Source of the DNA: Luzula sylvatica
Taxonomy: Eukaryota > Streptophyta > Magnoliopsida > Poales > Juncaceae
Length of the DNA: 64,000 nt
Assembly (NCBI GenBank): GCA_946800325.1
Contig: OX326957.1
Location: forward strand, 56,212,977-56,276,976
Direction: 5' to 3'
Shown one piece after another: positions 62,915 to 64,000 of the stretch (within the stretch, counting starts at the first letter, position 1; each line of letters opens with the position of its first letter). The translations under genes were made by a program, and so were the position numbers. The notes beneath the pieces were generated by a model, which saw only the letters and a list, made by a program, of their open reading frames with translations, was not told the DNA's origin and did no database searches.

Positions 62915-64000
62915 AAAAGTTATGTAGTAAAAGATACGATACAAATGATCTAAAAACACGTTATTTGAACTCCTCAAAGCGTTAAAATCTTGTTTTGAAT
63001 CGAAAAACAAACTTTCTTAGTGTTTGTGAAATTTGGTGAAAAGTTATGTAGTAAAAGATACGATACAAATGATCTAAAAACACGTTATTTGAACTCCTGA
63101 AAACGTTAAAATCTTGTTTTGAATCGTAAAACAAACTTTCTTAGTGTTTGTGAAATTTGGTGAAAAGTTATGTAGTAAAAGATACGATACAAATAATCTA
63201 AAAACACGTTATTTGAACTCCTCAAAGCGTTAAAATCTTGTTTTGAATCGAAAAACAAAATTTCTTAGTGTTTGTAAAATTTGGTGAAAAGTTATGTAGT
63301 AAATGATACAATACAAATGATCTTAAAACACATTATTTGAACTCCTCAAAGCGTAAAAATCTTGTTTTGAATCGAAAAACAAACTTTCTTAGTGTTTGTG
63401 AAATTTGGTGAAAAGTTATGTAGTAAAAGATACGATACAAATGATCTAAAAACACGTTATTTGAACTCCTCAAAGCGTTAAAATCTTGTTTTGAATCGAA
63501 AAACAAACTTTCTTAGTGTTTGTGAAATTTGGTGAAAAGTTATGTTGTAAAAGATACGATACAAATGATCTAAAAACACGTTATTTGAACTCCTGAAAAC
63601 GTTAAAATCTTGTTTTGAATCGAAAAACAAAATTTCTTAGTGTTTGTGAAATTTGGTGAAAAGTTATGTAGTAAAAGATACGATACAAATAATCTAAAAA
63701 CACGTTATTTGAACTCCTCAAAGCGTTAAAATCTTGTTTTGAATCGAAAAACAAACTTTCTTAGTGTTTGTAAAATTTGGTGAAAAGTTATGTAGTAAAA
63801 GATACAATACAAATGATCTTAAAACACATTATTTGAACTCCTCAAAGCGTAAAAATCTTGTTTTGAATCGAAAAACAAACTTTCTTAGTGTTTGTGAAAT
63901 TTGGTGAAAAGTTTTGTAGTAAAAGATATGATACAAATGATCTAAAAACACGTTATTTGAACTCCTGAAAACGTTAAAATCTTGTTTTGAATCGAAAAAC

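Larger units (their letters stand above)
1..64000. repeat. 124-bp satellite DNA array filling the window
   Basis: The same unit recurs without interruption from the first to the last base. The start of the aaaagttatg motif falls at 1, 125, 249, 373, 496, 619 and 744, giving periods of 124, 124, 124, 123, 123 and 125 bp. There are about 516 units, on both strands. Each carries four CpGs (tacgat, cacgtt, agcgtt, atcgaa), one gatc and many short A-runs. I found no unique sequence, gene, RNA gene or transposon terminus between monomers. The organisation fits centromeric or other constitutive heterochromatin of a eukaryote. The family cannot be named from sequence alone. Confidence 0.98.
54839..64000 (+). 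repeat. (+) domain 10, uniform higher-order repeats
   Basis: About 74 direct monomers with no strand switch. Cassettes start at 56349, 58456, 59571, 60932 and 62418, so spacing falls from 2107 to about 1115, 1361 and 1487 bp (about 17, 9, 11 and 12 monomers). Between cassettes the subtype order ctcctgaaaacg, taatct, then gtaaaattt/acaatac/gatctt repeats. The array continues past the window end. Confidence 0.92.

Noticed and set aside
1..64000. CRISPR array
   Set aside because: Repeats abut directly with no unique spacers, the unit is 124 bp, and there are no cas genes.
1..64000. Telomeric or subtelomeric repeat
   Set aside because: No TTAGGG, TTTAGGG or TTAGG runs were seen on either strand.

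Overview
The whole 64 kb window is one AT-rich eukaryotic satellite DNA array. I see no gene, RNA gene, CRISPR array or recognisable transposon in it. The unit is a monomer of about 124 bp (about 28% G+C by hand count), repeated roughly 516 times end to end. Local monomers of 123, 125 and 102 bp come from small indels. Arrays of this kind form centromeric, pericentromeric or other heterochromatic blocks. The sequence does not identify the species: a plant or an invertebrate fits, and I do not claim either. The unbroken assembly across the array suggests long reads.

The array is not uniform. Monomers change strand 28 times, giving 29 segments, and about 15.7 kb (24.5%) lies in the inverted (-) orientation. 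The main element is a (-) block of about 1.84-1.97 kb present seven times: 6583-8424, 14553-16391, 20419-22384, 28454-30418, 36348-38313, 42489-44393 and 52226-54130. Most blocks end in the same 17-bp junction (ctctatgttttgcatcg) and are followed by a 489-bp (+) stretch. That stretch runs into a near-perfect palindrome with a 9-nt spacer (aaagcgttg), which opens a short (-) segment of 219-604 bp. This palindrome also occurs seven times, but not always beside a block.

The (+) domains carry a second layer of order. A diagnostic four-monomer cassette of about 495 bp occurs 22 times, some copies recombinant or truncated. Between cassettes runs a recurring series of monomer subtypes. Above that lie tandem duplications with exact offsets of 3161, 7967, 2231, 2656, 9737, 1486, 2107 and 1361/1362 bp. 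Several look nearly identical by eye and so are probably recent. The largest (39657-47942 and 49394-57679) copies a whole (-) block and its palindromes.

Region by region: 1-9134 holds the first block with two short palindromic inversions. 9135-17101 is a diverged second superunit. 17102-28453 has the third block, no 9-nt palindrome after it, and the 2231-bp duplication. 28454-38313 has blocks four and five, a large palindrome around 30966 and the 2656-bp duplication. 38314-57679 is dominated by the 9737-bp duplication. 57680-64000 is purely (+) and made of 1.1-2.1 kb higher-order repeats.

Open reading frames up to 91 codons exist on both strands but are by-products of the repeat. They mostly start at GTG or TTG, differ by whole-monomer shuffling, and lose frame because 124 is not a multiple of 3. 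All counts and offsets were made by reading, not by computation.
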